Assembly: GCA_016290335.1 (NCBI GenBank)
Contig: JAEETM010000021.1
Coordinates: 1 to 48,836 of the forward strand
Origin: Treponema sp.
GTDB lineage: Bacteria; Spirochaetota; Spirochaetia; Treponematales; Treponemataceae
Direction of reading: 5' to 3'
Length of the DNA: 48,836 nt
Shown: one piece after another, positions 24,001 through 27,334 of the stretch
Position numbering within the stretch: the stretch's first letter is position 1
How the letters are laid out: the number at the start of each line of letters is the position of its first letter
Made by a program: the position numbers and the translations under genes
The notes under the pieces: generated by a model
Databases searched by the model: none
Told to the model about the DNA's origin: nothing
What the model saw: the letters and a program-made list of their open reading frames with translations, nothing else

Positions 24001-24777
24001 AAATCTAATATAAATGGTCTTTTTACTGTAACTAAACATGTTTTCGTCAAACTTAAAGTGGTCAGTAATATCTTCACTTATAAGTTCCGAGTCACCACCG
24101 TCATACTGCATAATACCCTGTGTGACTGTAATCTTATCGTATACACCATCTTCATTTTTAAATGATTCAGGATCCATAGGTTTTGAAAACTGAATCTGAA
24201 CGTTGAAGTTTTTTACAGCCTTTGTAGTTGACTTAAGATTTGTATAAGAAACAGTAGGTCGCTGTGCTATTATTGGCACAAGATAAATATCGCTCCGTGC
24301 CTGCTTGATTGTTACAACAGTTGATGTACTTCTTTCTGTTATTTCTGGATTCAAAGGATCACCAAACTCAACTACATCGCTGCCCAATTCATGTGATTGA
24401 ATACGTGCCTTGTAATTATCATCATCAATAAAATATATATCTTTATTTTGGTTCTGATTTGTTGTTGAAATAAAATAATCTCCATTAGGAAGTTTGTCCT
24501 TAGTTGAAAAAGCAGCCCATTTTACAAAACCATATTCAGGTTCTGTTACTGCAGAAACTCTATGAGGGATTCCAACCTTAAATACAGTAGTTCCATCAGG
24601 GTCGGTTTTTCCCTGCTTGTTCATTGCATAGCGAACAAAAACATCAACCTTTGTAGCATTTGCAACTTTTACTTCTTCTTCAATTTCTTCAAAGATATTA
24701 TCATTACTCATCCACACCTTGCACGAAAAAAATGAAAGTGCAATTATAGACATAATAAAAACAAATAACTTTTTCAT
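1..24777 (-). CDS. Giant tandem-repeat surface lipoprotein, 3' end outside window
   Basis: An open frame of 8,259 codons with no stop, running off the left edge, so the protein is roughly 0.9 MDa or larger. It starts at the ATG overlapping the upstream stop (ATGA), a sign of translational coupling. The N-terminus MKKLFVFIMSIIALSFFSC is a signal peptide with a lipobox (Cys19) matching the FTSC/LTSC boxes of other lipoproteins in this window. Residues about 30-100 resemble an InlB B-repeat-like module; about 160-240 resemble an SbsA/Big_5 Ig-like domain (QIQFSKPMDPESF). From about residue 810 to 6,660 come five tandem units of 1,100-1,350 residues, each with DKAGNKS-like, KDGCGN, FNDSCYYP and YFYAVNRAGLI motifs. 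Residues about 6,660-7,930 hold short Ig-like repeats, and a charged low-complexity tail follows. The likely role is an adhesin or surface fibre. Every overlapping shadow frame keeps the same phase, arguing against frameshifts. Function is inferred from architecture only. Confidence 0.9.
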   Translation of the reverse strand, partial: MKKLFVFIMSIIALSFFSCKVWMSNDNIFEEIEEEVKVANATKVDVFVRYAMNKQGKTDPDGTTVFKVGIPHRVSAVTEPEYGFVKWAAFSTKDKLPNGDYFISTTNQNQNKDIYFIDDDNYKARIQSHELGSDVVEFGDPLNPEITERSTSTVVTIKQARSDIYLVPIIAQRPTVSYTNLKSTTKAVKNFNVQIQFSKPMDPESFKNEDGVYDKITVTQGIMQYDGGDSELISEDITDHFKFDENMFSYSKKTIYIRFKDEYIKEGYVSNSSVTITISKEVKDKYGFEMTDHNEISFSVSNMADSLAPRITWLSAGSGENFEDFMGVYEYEGTINSLGGYAKMKLEGANKSSKYIGDDIKKGLNDNYIGNIEDSFFDNYIVNRIGQDSKIVLRIFAEDLAGAGSGQSLEGMESDVIQVGIRAVHLYNSDGTEDTEAKMSTITNIPYASQQNNTSIRGSYRDLVNNANDKLKERENLRDNELVDATHGSLFEYDLSAMPDGLIRVDVAAIDHVDNQGFYDGGSGSSEYGNGYASLFIVKDTTAPDAEANKNFVQADLSIVPNKRGMFNEEYYKKLAVIQTADGIIKDKGHNRLISPNSELKWIVNPGSDTSWQSSLTPEDPRWKLVSEGYTPAESSLPTEDGPVDFTYALMDNLGNISKAVIFNSVTYDNTQPEIGDITITGINGYISQSITGNILENQVISIPVSDETAGLESITISTECIKAGSTYPKYEKPFESNSLLVKVDDEEVKYSIKDNKLTFKDTIVGECTVTIQGLQIADANDVIDDSTYRINITVTDAALNTSTLHTCNIKNDSTAPVINYIKVENINSGILGKGANEAAEEYWTIEEGPQTALYINLTETNTGAKVFDFAGSSIKLRDDSVLIWKNEEHPADVIEIDTAANKLTITDEYKTIITEENGGTVIIRNVDLVEENRISLAISDLVTNKSSTARTFTVKNGVVIDLFKYDSETPSVTKVVLKDQEPGTGGNAETGFTDSEYIEATVSVSATDSGVYQITVDGASFDNTTRVNGNEAGDSTEGFTVSADGKTITLKTTGNTVNRLFKGQFDIKLGNVKLPAVDGDKDVSFTVTSLAERTSAVTDGAQAEIRLDKTAPAWIGDGIFVAASNAGADGTLKSTIYPHSSTSASGNIKIGGSVYFYTNDTINISADVSDTNRKDNNVDLYIDDEKTPVAEFKNVAPGTHLVYAVDKAGNKSEVRTFYVIADISGPDTFDGYITFAMPTGGNIYRGNADTDSTKNYILKQNEAAYKVLVKLGGITTADVDVHGTARAKLNRYAELDPLTNKSPIEYYAFSTDGTKDWKRISSNGQITINLPHNDADECTPYTVYLKDGCGNISSELVPVNWKVDGIITLGEKDLSDDLHVNAAKGITYYNGDTTPVITLTGFNDSCYYPNAASSTSSNTETENYTLKSRVLAWTDGTTIPAKENFYSASIDSTRFSPWSYLTLKAPGDSVAMIHHYPDYDTKNTAAPAVPYKLYYIVEDKLGNYKITQLKNDAGTNDTELWMYDNTPPRITVESDAAGNVNMIDDINYYSDVSTLALNIRDDQSGIEWDGSTHYQGNDVLNQLTAVTYSLETVNPSDGFTLKINGLKDFAQNEMPDTDILEVNAQNEWVKQVAPVPADTAASIIDWSGIANGTSNYTSELTSESDGTKIISVKSPRSVIGLKFGFKVDQVLADGVTSDNTNLLGWIIRTEPLADFEEFYDMSRTGEDGDIVVLTRNDDGQYEYIYSKPDTEQKWEDIENKTQYFYAINRAGLISHKPIIVKFIENPVPAISSKTFVDVKPFENVNYIKESSTIRFVTSKDSQNNDVLITKAEFYIGNETTPALVKDFTSAPVTEYTLTASEVTVLPAIYNREEELTVKLYTANEQSEKLPLTDSEAPNNLAPSNIWNYDNVAPVINRIFVSGIKAGTTNGTTTEYWTTAATPKASLYINLTDINTGAMVFDFAGSTINITEDTKVILSGVELPITKDIENNKLTIADASTVKTSANGGEVIVTDFDLAAPSAENKVSLKISDFVMNTSSKGELFTIKNEAQNDVTISQFKYDASTPTVNSVVLRDQEPGTGGEVAGVAENGYTDNEYIKATVNVTATDSGVYQITVNGATFDETTLVNGKQAGDSEAGFRVSADGKTITLRTNNDTINRIIKGTFNIVLNNVKLPSGDGDKTVSFTVTNLANRTSADTNSSASSIRLDKTAPAWVGDGVFVAASNANEDGTLKTTIYPHTSTSSSGNIKIDGFVYFYTKDTINVSAEVSDTNRRNGNVDLYIDDVLTPVVEYTDVAPGTHTVYSVDRAGNKSAVKTFYVVEDISGPDSFDSYITFTMPNGGNIYRGNAPAVNASVTTQNYVIKGNKDQDHIVISDTYKIIVKLPGVAGTEKDVHGTTRAERSRYPELDPLTDKSPVEYFAYSTDGSKNWQPIGTGVITIELPLEDTQQANPYTVYLKDGCSNESSFTVPVHWLVDGSVTHGGKTLGSILYANAAKNITYYKGDDTQHTPVLSLTSFNDTCYYPEAANSTSGSTLPDDNGYTLKSRLLAWTNASAAPTKSDFYSTSIAAARLTDWQYLTLKSGNTGDSVAMQHHYPCYDVTTAYTFYYIVEDKLGNYEIYQLKNAVDSENELSLWMYDNTPPTITVGADSEKINTVEDSDTDTTINYYSVNSRLTLNMTDTQSGIKYDGTDTYSGSGVLNTLSVFYPLLAVNPLSDSTIKVNGLIDYVDNVMPDSDTLAYHGTGTWVKQSAPTLSNIAVSVIDCGGEVNGTGGTSCGTGNYIAGTVNDATGGKRIKVKAPRSVTSMKFALSVGQKKYTANGSLVDDDTRLLGWIISASPLESFEDFYSTADVGALDSNKLIKTLTRNDDGEYEYTYSKADTAAKWENHQNKLQYFYAVNRAGLICQTPIVVEFVENPIPAISARSYNAEVRMLNNINFVNENSTIQFTTNKYSNNDDVMITKAEFYIGNNTNPSFTKEFSTPVNTYTLSSSESNVLTMLGNEEFTVKLYTAVEESEKYPLTDAEQGLAVSNKWIYDEDGPDINFVKVNNINRGITLSNNSGSAVEYWTTESTPKTDLYIKLTETNTGAKVFDFTGSTISLNPNTDDSGSKLYKILENGTEQLVSDTSIDSTNKKLTIADGSEVKTSATGDVVKITNIVLNQTSAGNTLSLRISDYVTNPSATTSNFTIGDGVAAGTEIAMFKYDGNESVISSVVLTDRATGEGGNAEAGYTNEEYVNATINIVNETESDSPDSGVYKITVSNATFDPSTLVNNKSADDENEGFELSANGTVITLKTGTGSSAVDRLLKGTYAIEIKNLKLPVNDGDKNVIFTVTKLAERTSQFTENSQKSIRLDTTNPVWVGDGVFVAESNASADGTLKTTIYPHTSTSSSGNIKLDSNGTVSANGTVYFYTKDSINVAASISDTNRKIENVDLFIDNAATPVDEYTNVAPGTHTVYSVDRAGNKSAVKTFYVIEDTSGPAAFDGYVTFTMPEGGDIYRGNADTGSTKNYVIKQNNNPYKIIVKLPGVAGTENDVHGETREILERYTELDPLADKSPIEYFAFSTDGTTNWQPIGNGTITINLPTEDNAVTQPYTVYLKDGCSNVSSFTVPVNWRVDGSVTLGGKNLSSPLYVNDEKEITYYKGDTTPVLSLTSFNDTCYYPTVNSSTSSSILPANNAYTLKSRVIAWTGSENPEYDDFYAEPLDEFDATRFTSWQYLTLKSGASADLVPMQHNYPNYDTKNRTNIIDQKEPYELWYIVEDKLGNYTITKLINDTNPAKPISDWMYDNTTPSITVGSASVKINNVDNINYYSANSELSLIMSDTQSGIEWDGVEHYEDDEVLNERTTSYPLQNVNPLSDSTIKVSGLKDFAQNSMPASAALEYEGTTTWVKQAVPALASTAVSVKACEGTPNGTGGNTTVTTNGTQYQIDTTVIVDTATGGKRIKVKAPRSITSMKFGLKVDQTKYTPSGTTTADDTELLGWIITNTPYAANASEISSTYFYQSNWVGNTIDSASFVRNDDDEYVYTYNKSDTEAKWENISNKTQYFYAVNRAGLICPNPIIIEFVENPVPSITSLTYEDVEHFENINYVKGSSTITFVGNKYSDDTTDVPITKAEFYIGSSSTPALTKDFTASPVTTYTLPTTETTVLPTLMGNLAGSTLTVKLYTATEESAKYELTKSGYSTDNKWTYDNVSPEIMKIFVPGIKEATESDASAVEYWSTGSDKTDLFITLKEENSGVRIFDFKDSTIKLTSASRIYNPSTSEAPISTDFVSINTEQNTLTINKYSEAIRSTTAEGVTVKITNIQLVAALSTDTAADRPKNKVNLELTDIATKVSADDEANPNHKHERFALDDTTTTLNSSTASITGFNYEQETPVVTSGFVENGFLRDRAAVAIDNDFEIRTDGSATFDIPVNPDFTNERQVTASFTVVPRESGITRLTVTGATFVNNGSNATTIDVGSNESVAYTLSDFVSEDTTNEGYTITFSNNKVYKGTSLNVVIHNLHLPDSNGEKTVTIKAINKGEKYNEPLEDSITLDKDAPVWNWNIEGDGPYATGLYTIQTSGTIYPRSTGNDSEGEPVKAYGLVVNEGSSQGVYFYTKGDDTSTDDEIENQLVLRADVTESNLPASHIYFKIDSDTGSIVESGKNATTAYPTLDLTPAVGSANPLTGSCTITTYVIDKAGNKSANKTFTLVKDAENPASITNRITFEEPMKDGASAGKVFRGAPDAAGVYEKYVLKALVNSNGTADTTVDPYKIKLKLGTSVGTTGSNDKAIDGSNISTALDYAFHEIYRTDSTTLNDDFTPGTKAPIEYFMIKLTHEDEVSGDIETDEESDWIPLLNTTPTSVGVVTVTGGSTITIDLPKVLSQGESCPTINIVLKDGCGNETSTIISPDNSHQLEWVVDGAIGSGSYSVKVKFDADNVVGEDEYAVNSNDDSSYVVIDNPYNGANNSGGLAVTYGVTYYNKYGTAAAAPKLKLSYTDECNLPANYDGNEYSLRGRLIAGNWDGDAPSYAEFDLDASTSEVTLTRKWATDWIEKQTQNTTAAGVMEFDFPAEKVASDYTYSNAAADSDITGSAQIASYELWYVVEDAVGNYRIRQVKNHKDTLDVTKWMYDNHAPTLESFTSNTEPGDVQFERVNKDSSGKYYYSSYSKTTYTIHDDKAGILTNTELSLTTAGTNNKREAKTTNKNITQMPVGTPSGTTNVIPYVDVWDLVGNKARLYLTDSGTWIQQKAPTLVDTSATFTGTKENSSVSAATTQTGRFYVTKSGSTDDGIINTVMAERAITDVTAKFMETGNLGITQKKVVLSDSSVPGVPDSEETDDSMTLLGWVVRDSALESGNTLLSAFYSNDSINVSETTATEVSQENDNTFTFNKQNASEQADSTSTWLSKFSGEKYFYAVNMAGLISQKPIVVKFAENPIPEISSITYDEVRTFAVNGVKERNYLNAASTITFETNTFSNGDEVELIKAEFYIENESTAAYVVNSFTDPTEYTLTPSAITALTSLSDDVLRVKLYTATEESDKYSLSDSELGYAPSNKWTYDETAPIINDVKVNNISNGKVVDGSVEYWTTETSPKTDLYIYFTETNTGAKVFDFTGSSISLNSSIGEAGSKLYKVFSDNTEDEEPVSGTSISGSNEILTVPDVSTIKTSASVVGVKISNVILTSDASGNTVSLKISDYVTNESSAATSFKTQDNTTISMFRYDGNTPSVISVTLADRSTANNSLASTELAAENGFTNEVYVDATVNVSSTDSGIYQITVSGAIFDDTTLVDGNSANDSEEGFTVSDDGSVITLKTGTGSSAVNRLMKNTDNFNIVIKNVKLPSGDGTKNVTFTVTNLANRTSSNTSTNATKSIVLDTTLPVLNGDGVFVATSNTDTSTIYPHSSTSENGNIKISETVYFYTQDDINVAADVTDTNRKQASALDTFYTDLYLDSDTTPVSEYEAVTAGSHTVYAVDKAGNKSAAKTFVVVQDTADPADFGNYVTFTMPSGGNIYTGNAPTVTGSGESEVTTQNYVIKANTNVYQIVMKLGGVSTSDKKVDGTQHTAAVSRFAQLDPLTTASPIEYYSTNGGTDWNAIGDGTITIDLPNTDNATATPYTISLKDGCGNIGSYTVPVNWKVDGSVTLEGTGKDLSHSSLYVNTEKSISYYKGDTTPVISLTGFNDSCYYPNVASSTSSSTATENYTLKSRVLVWTGTDEPEKDDFDGASSLSLTDWQYLTLKSGATANSVPMEHHYPKYESNSAYKLYYIVEDKLGNFTFEQLTNDQGGKVGNTSGNYAVSTSISETLLWMYDNTAPSITVGTTSQKINTIDGTNYYSANSTLTLNIAETQSGIEWDGAHYYTGNDVATANHSVAYPLTNITPTSGQLIISGLKDYVENTMGNSAALSYGGTSTWVKQTAPTLPDSDFAALLSCTGMPNGITSDVTSLTTLSTSASGKKITVKVPHSVTRLKFNLKVTTEDDIDLLGWIISPSALTNQAGFYTASDVTVLTEHTTNEYEYNYSKSDTGKEWYESPNNTKYFYAVNKAGLICQTPIIVEFASNPVPAVQSGTSISYSNITNAGGVNYLKSGETYSGSTDVIAQSVISFTSSVGLQSVKLIGDGFSQMFSFNGSTSISLTPGTNWAGNLSEKPLTMLLYTANEVSDSIALTYNGVNKWTYDATRPAFTIATVKDSDDSTSAVQNPADTGTYYVKSTTNNKAELTFTGDSDIAKYEYKLSSASTWSTLSSPYRLPVTASEAKTYNIRAVDKAGNPSTATSITVQKDITGPSGSVAPTYTHSTPEDSSKIDSTTTGTSTYVYFNPSYATEVTLTASSVTDTGAGVPTNYLYYRTKMDSATEWGNETDVTGNSFNISFEADHIYYCEVIAKDKLGNPTTLHSYTFNGIRPSATATPTLKNGSSNAANNKYNVSSSGINYTIYYNAGSVNKLTAAITGTAGNGVDYFYHTNTNTTPVAISGTSQTFELPTSGTDLTETYTITAKDRVGYEITVATFAVNGNVPTGTIDHTNTTHTKKVGNTIYFNQEESTIKLSKSGIQGANSGDTISLYRQTGDDATTRDKFNAYDESAANNNMDATGNLIIPCPTSSPWTAEYKIIAVDSISNEKILATYTLNGNLPSGTIGHTDTDTAKHIENTIYFKQGESSVKLSKSNIQGAYDGDTIKLYRQTGDNANTRDEFNAYDGSAQNNNMDAEGNLIIPCPTSSPWTATYKIIAVDGVLNEKVLATYTLNGTLPGGTVSYTNGDNTFLIAGTGTEADTIYYNSGTVTGNLTFTVSGTDASSSNAVSFFYTENEGTTANGTTTTDSLTIPVSSSSGKTFKVWVKDRVGNKKLLKSYIFRTVNYELKLNGSAPSENGYSVLNETSAAPTIYYNKARANQLVLNASGSAGASLPALYTREVISGTTETYGNPAGIESAAISLVDSENAAIHKKYQIVAKDSSNNYHVLKTLEIDGRAPSGKVLYDSDANDEDKTECVKPNVNEEKYTVYFNQALLSSEDASIKLKTDNISGAKANDTITLYCQTGNNTTYRLEFTTTNNNVVGDNLKLTCSGNSSSYTNTAAPYKIIAIDSFGNETILAEYILDGTKPYAVVSYILTGDDGTTAVNSSNYYISGNNINYNATQVKKLVVTVSDVEGSGTVTLTSKEDDNDAAAISNNTCTFTLPTTASASKTYKIIATDCVGNENVLKEFTVTVNALIGSVSFDSANNDSQKVQYNGNKAPKEIYFKHGDVNNIKLSATLDGTNKLYYKVGDADAVDITSTKQLPCPTGNNYTVTYKILVGSDTEKTVIEEYTLKSDSPAGTISIAEDAVGKQTGSGESATWAAATAAGTNAGGYILTTDTSTTPATVTIKYNPSLVNMVKLSPTVTDCGAGSKIVVKSNNSQVGEAVNYVSDVVVPVTLGSSSEWTSNYKTYDVYAVDNVGNETKLKTYIFRAYTTAPTSETKTAVYNNLADHLSAPALVQHSKTSGTIEVLNSTPNHSGWKENKITNDITIKVKIKNAESLPSDKIAYAITNTYDTAGNAWTSWDDIGDTSVGNTDWQNYQSINNGYITITIIPENIPNHESYIFVWLKDVFGNTNVYNIYNPDNASVGWWYGERASNNNNSVNGSISRIGYKANTDTTTTTQNLQSFDAPALVNNFVDTITDLTPVTNTKKLRRTRKSSKKSEVKSENVVTEKPVQVIQSVITAAEELSETAHNQHTPASDNSGDTVENVAAMTNVTSVSVESVIKSVAEIAENIGETSDDSADEMSASEILVNQQILPQGQGQIQ
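980..4800 (-). repeat. Array of short Ig-like repeats in the C-terminal part of the giant lipoprotein
   Basis: Downstream of the five large units the coding sequence switches to repeats of roughly 90-120 residues. Each has a G-x-x-P-S-G-T-like start, an IYFNxG or IYYNxG strand, an LSxSxI-like strand and an end like YKIIAVDxxxNEKxLATY. Two neighbouring copies, anchored at 3181 and 3529, are nearly identical over long stretches at a period of 348 bp (116 residues), which indicates a recent tandem duplication. The fold is probably Ig-like, judged from the alternating hydrophobic pattern and D-x-x-x-N-E/K turns. Confidence 0.75.
4807..22350 (-). repeat. Five giant tandem repeat units within the lipoprotein gene
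   Basis: Unit borders, placed at the recurring W-x-YD(N/E)-x-P motif, lie near 22350, 19048, 15670, 12204, 8152 and 4807. The spacings are about 3.30, 3.38, 3.47, 4.05 and 3.35 kb. All five units keep the same motif order: TGAKVFDF, a GDGVFVA segment, SDTNRK, GNIYRGNA, KDGC(G/S)N, a C(Y/N) motif, QSGI, YFYAVNRAGLI and AEFYIGN. Units 1, 2, 3 and 5 are close to each other at DNA level. Unit 4 (12204-8152) is the longest and most divergent, with DECNLP in place of D(S/T)CYYP. Borders are approximate because they were read by eye. Confidence 0.85.
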
Positions 24778-27326
24778 TTATCTTCCTTTTCTCCCTCAGT
24801 TTTTCTTTTCTTATAGGCAATGATTATTCCGGCTGCTGCAATTGCTGTAAAAGTTGTTGCCGCAATTGGCACGATAGGCAAATGTTTTGTTTCTGATTCT
24901 TGAGCAGCAGGTTGATTTGCAGTTGAAGGCACTGTTTCGGCAACAGGCTTTATTTCTGCAACAGGTTTATTTTCTATAACATGTTTAGTTTCGGTAGTTG
25001 GCTTTGAATCTGCAATTGTAGTTGTTGTTTCTGCAACTGTTGTTGTTTCTGCAACTGTTGTTGTTTCTGCAACTGTTGTTGTTTCTGCAACTGTTGTTGT
25101 TTCTGCAACAGACTTTGTTTCTACAACAGGCTTTGTTTCTGTTACATTTTTTGTTTCTTCAACAGGTTTATTTTCAACAACTTGTTCAGGTTCTGAAACT
25201 TCCGGTGCAGGATCAACTTTGGCAATTAAAACTGGTGTTGCTTCCGTTACAACTTCAACATTTTCCTGTCCCGGCACTACAATTCCAAGCTCCTGAGGAC
25301 CAGGCACGTTTACTGCAATCGCTGGTACAACAATACCATCATCTTCAAGCTCATCTTCTTCCTCGTCCTCATCCTCTTCTTCCAGCTCCGTCTCTTTTAA
25401 AGGAGTAGCTTCATCTTCACGCTTCCAAAGCTTCATATCGGCAATAGCATTCATTGCAACTGCCTGACCAGAAAGTTCCAAAACATCAATCAAAGTAGAA
25501 ATTGCAAAAGGATCTTCAGCTGGTTCTTCCTGTACCTCTGCCAATTCTGAATATTCAAAAGAAGAAGTTTCGGCGTCCAGTCCGTCTAAATTACCCATTC
25601 CATTTGCAAGGCTGTTATTATCAGTATCTTTTGTTGCTTCGGCAAGTTTTACAGGTCTTAAGCTAAGAACATCCTGCAGTTCAGAGAAGCTCCACTGGTC
25701 TACACTCTTTTCAAATGCAAGCGAAATCTGTTTTTTTGTTGGCATTGTAAACTTTTCAGTAGCACCAGGTACACTTATAGGCGGATAGCTTTCCCAGGAA
25801 TCCTGCATTCGGTACATTGCAGCAGTGCCTTCTGAATAAGCCTTATTCCACTCGCGTGCACCATATTTATAAGCCTTGTAAAAACCTTCGTTAGAAAGTG
25901 TGATTTCAAGAGGAATCCAAACTTCATCATCAACTTCTATATAATTATCAAGGCTTCTGAGCTTTTCGTCGGCCTCGGCTTTAGTCATTCCAGAATCAAA
26001 GGCCATAAAGATATGACCTGGAATTGTAATAAAGGCTGTTTTTATACCAACAGATTCAAAAAGTGAACAGACCAGGATAGAAAGGTCATCACAGTCGCCA
26101 CCCTTGAACATAAGTGTTTGATACGGGAACTGCAAAAAGTCTATGGAGCTTGTACCAACGTTGTCTTCAAAAGCAGATGAAGGGTCAATAACGTAATTTA
26201 TACCGAACTCATTCAATGCTTCAAATATTCCCATTGCATACTGAATATTTACAGGAACAGTAGTACGTTTTTTCTCGCGGACAATACTTGTAACATGCTT
26301 AGCAAAACGCATGGCAGCAGGGTCTTTTGAAGAAACAAACACAGCTGCACGGCGGTCATCATCCCAGGACATGTTGTTTCTTCCATATACAGGTACATCA
26401 AGTGTGAATGTTTTTGTTCGTTTCTGTCCAAGGCAAAGATAGTTTACTATTACAGCACTATTTGTATCCGTCATTTCTGTAAGCTCAAGCATCTGCTCGT
26501 TAAAGAAGGCAAGTAAATCTACATCAACACTTTCGCCTTTTTCAATCTTACGAATATTCATACACTCTTTTGCATGAGCCATATACTGCGGCTGGAAAAA
26601 GCTTACCGTAACATCTGTTATTGCTGTATCTTCATTATTTGTAATTGTTACCGTGCCAAATGGATTCTTTTCATACCACGAATATAGAGCCGGGAATACA
26701 GGTGCAAGAGCAGCAAGCTGCATATCGACTTTACGTGATTTATTGAACATTTCGGTAACATCAAAGGTAATTCCAGGGGCTGCGGCCGCATTTACGGTAA
26801 TAAACGGATTAGGATTAGCTGCAAAATGTGTACCGGAAGCTGTTGCATCAATTGAAATAACAGGAGAAACCTTATAAGAAAAACCTAACGAAAGTCCTGC
26901 AGTAAATCCGGCACCACCCTTACCTTTTGGCGTATAATAAGCACCACCACTTGCCAGAACATCTAAAGAAAATCTGTCAGAAAGCGGAATGTGGTACCCA
27001 GCACCAAGAGAGGCATCAAAAACTGAAATCGGATCTACAGCTTCCTTTGTATCCATTGAGAAAGAAAGATATTCTCCCTGCGCAAAGAAATCTATATTTT
27101 TAATCGGACGGTAGGTTAATCGTAAACCTCCACCCATTCCGAAGTTCATATCAAGAGTATCTACTTTCCCACCAAACGGCTTTGTAAACGGAGCAAAAAC
27201 ACTTACAAGGAACTCACCGTCTGCAGCTACAGGAGCACAGGAAAGACAAAGCCCCGCACAAAGTGCTACAACTTTCTTGGGAAGAGGATTCTTTTTTCTA
27301 ATATACCTTGCCCTTTTTCCTGACAC
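24774..27326 (-). CDS. Beta-barrel / transglutaminase-like surface protein, catalytic Cys-His present
   Basis: 850 residues. The GTG start at 27326 is chosen because AGGAG lies 5 nt upstream, made partly from the stop codon of the preceding gene. Basic N-terminus, then a hydrophobic signal segment ending near PVAADG. Residues about 40-190 alternate like an eight-stranded outer-membrane barrel. About 215-310 form an Ig-like region shared with the upstream gene (NPFGTVTITNNE). About 330-480 are a transglutaminase-like core: GGDCDD gives Cys412, PGHIF gives His438, and WIPLE places Glu474 where the family usually has Asp. Residues about 640-790 are acidic, then Pro/Val/Thr/Glu-rich with VAETTT repeats. 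The last 35 residues are a hydrophobic helix with a KKRK tail. Enzymes of this fold hydrolyse or cross-link peptide bonds; the giant protein encoded downstream is the obvious candidate substrate, but that is inference. Confidence 0.82.
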   Translation of the reverse strand: MSGKRARYIRKKNPLPKKVVALCAGLCLSCAPVAADGEFLVSVFAPFTKPFGGKVDTLDMNFGMGGGLRLTYRPIKNIDFFAQGEYLSFSMDTKEAVDPISVFDASLGAGYHIPLSDRFSLDVLASGGAYYTPKGKGGAGFTAGLSLGFSYKVSPVISIDATASGTHFAANPNPFITVNAAAAPGITFDVTEMFNKSRKVDMQLAALAPVFPALYSWYEKNPFGTVTITNNEDTAITDVTVSFFQPQYMAHAKECMNIRKIEKGESVDVDLLAFFNEQMLELTEMTDTNSAVIVNYLCLGQKRTKTFTLDVPVYGRNNMSWDDDRRAAVFVSSKDPAAMRFAKHVTSIVREKKRTTVPVNIQYAMGIFEALNEFGINYVIDPSSAFEDNVGTSSIDFLQFPYQTLMFKGGDCDDLSILVCSLFESVGIKTAFITIPGHIFMAFDSGMTKAEADEKLRSLDNYIEVDDEVWIPLEITLSNEGFYKAYKYGAREWNKAYSEGTAAMYRMQDSWESYPPISVPGATEKFTMPTKKQISLAFEKSVDQWSFSELQDVLSLRPVKLAEATKDTDNNSLANGMGNLDGLDAETSSFEYSELAEVQEEPAEDPFAISTLIDVLELSGQAVAMNAIADMKLWKREDEATPLKETELEEEDEDEEEDELEDDGIVVPAIAVNVPGPQELGIVVPGQENVEVVTEATPVLIAKVDPAPEVSEPEQVVENKPVEETKNVTETKPVVETKSVAETTTVAETTTVAETTTVAETTTVAETTTTIADSKPTTETKHVIENKPVAEIKPVAETVPSTANQPAAQESETKHLPIVPIAATTFTAIAAAGIIIAYKKRKTEGEKEDK
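25021..25109 (-). repeat. 18-bp tandem repeat encoding (VAETTT)5
   Basis: Five copies of an 18-bp unit start with the same 8-mer TCTGCAAC at 25030, 25048, 25066, 25084 and 25102, giving VAETTT repeats near residues 739-769 of the transglutaminase-like protein. The unit length is a multiple of three, so slippage would change linker length without breaking the frame. Confidence 0.95.
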
Positions 27327-27334
27327 AAACTCTC

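Noticed and set aside
24774..24890. LPXTG sortase signal at the end of the transglutaminase-like protein
   Set aside because: LPIVP precedes the helix but the Thr-Gly needed for sortase cleavage is missing, and sortases are not typical of spirochaetes.
25022..25408. Plus-strand frame encoding a Leu/Phe/Gln repeat peptide
   Set aside because: It is the antisense reading of the VAETTT repeat and acidic stretch of the transglutaminase-like gene.
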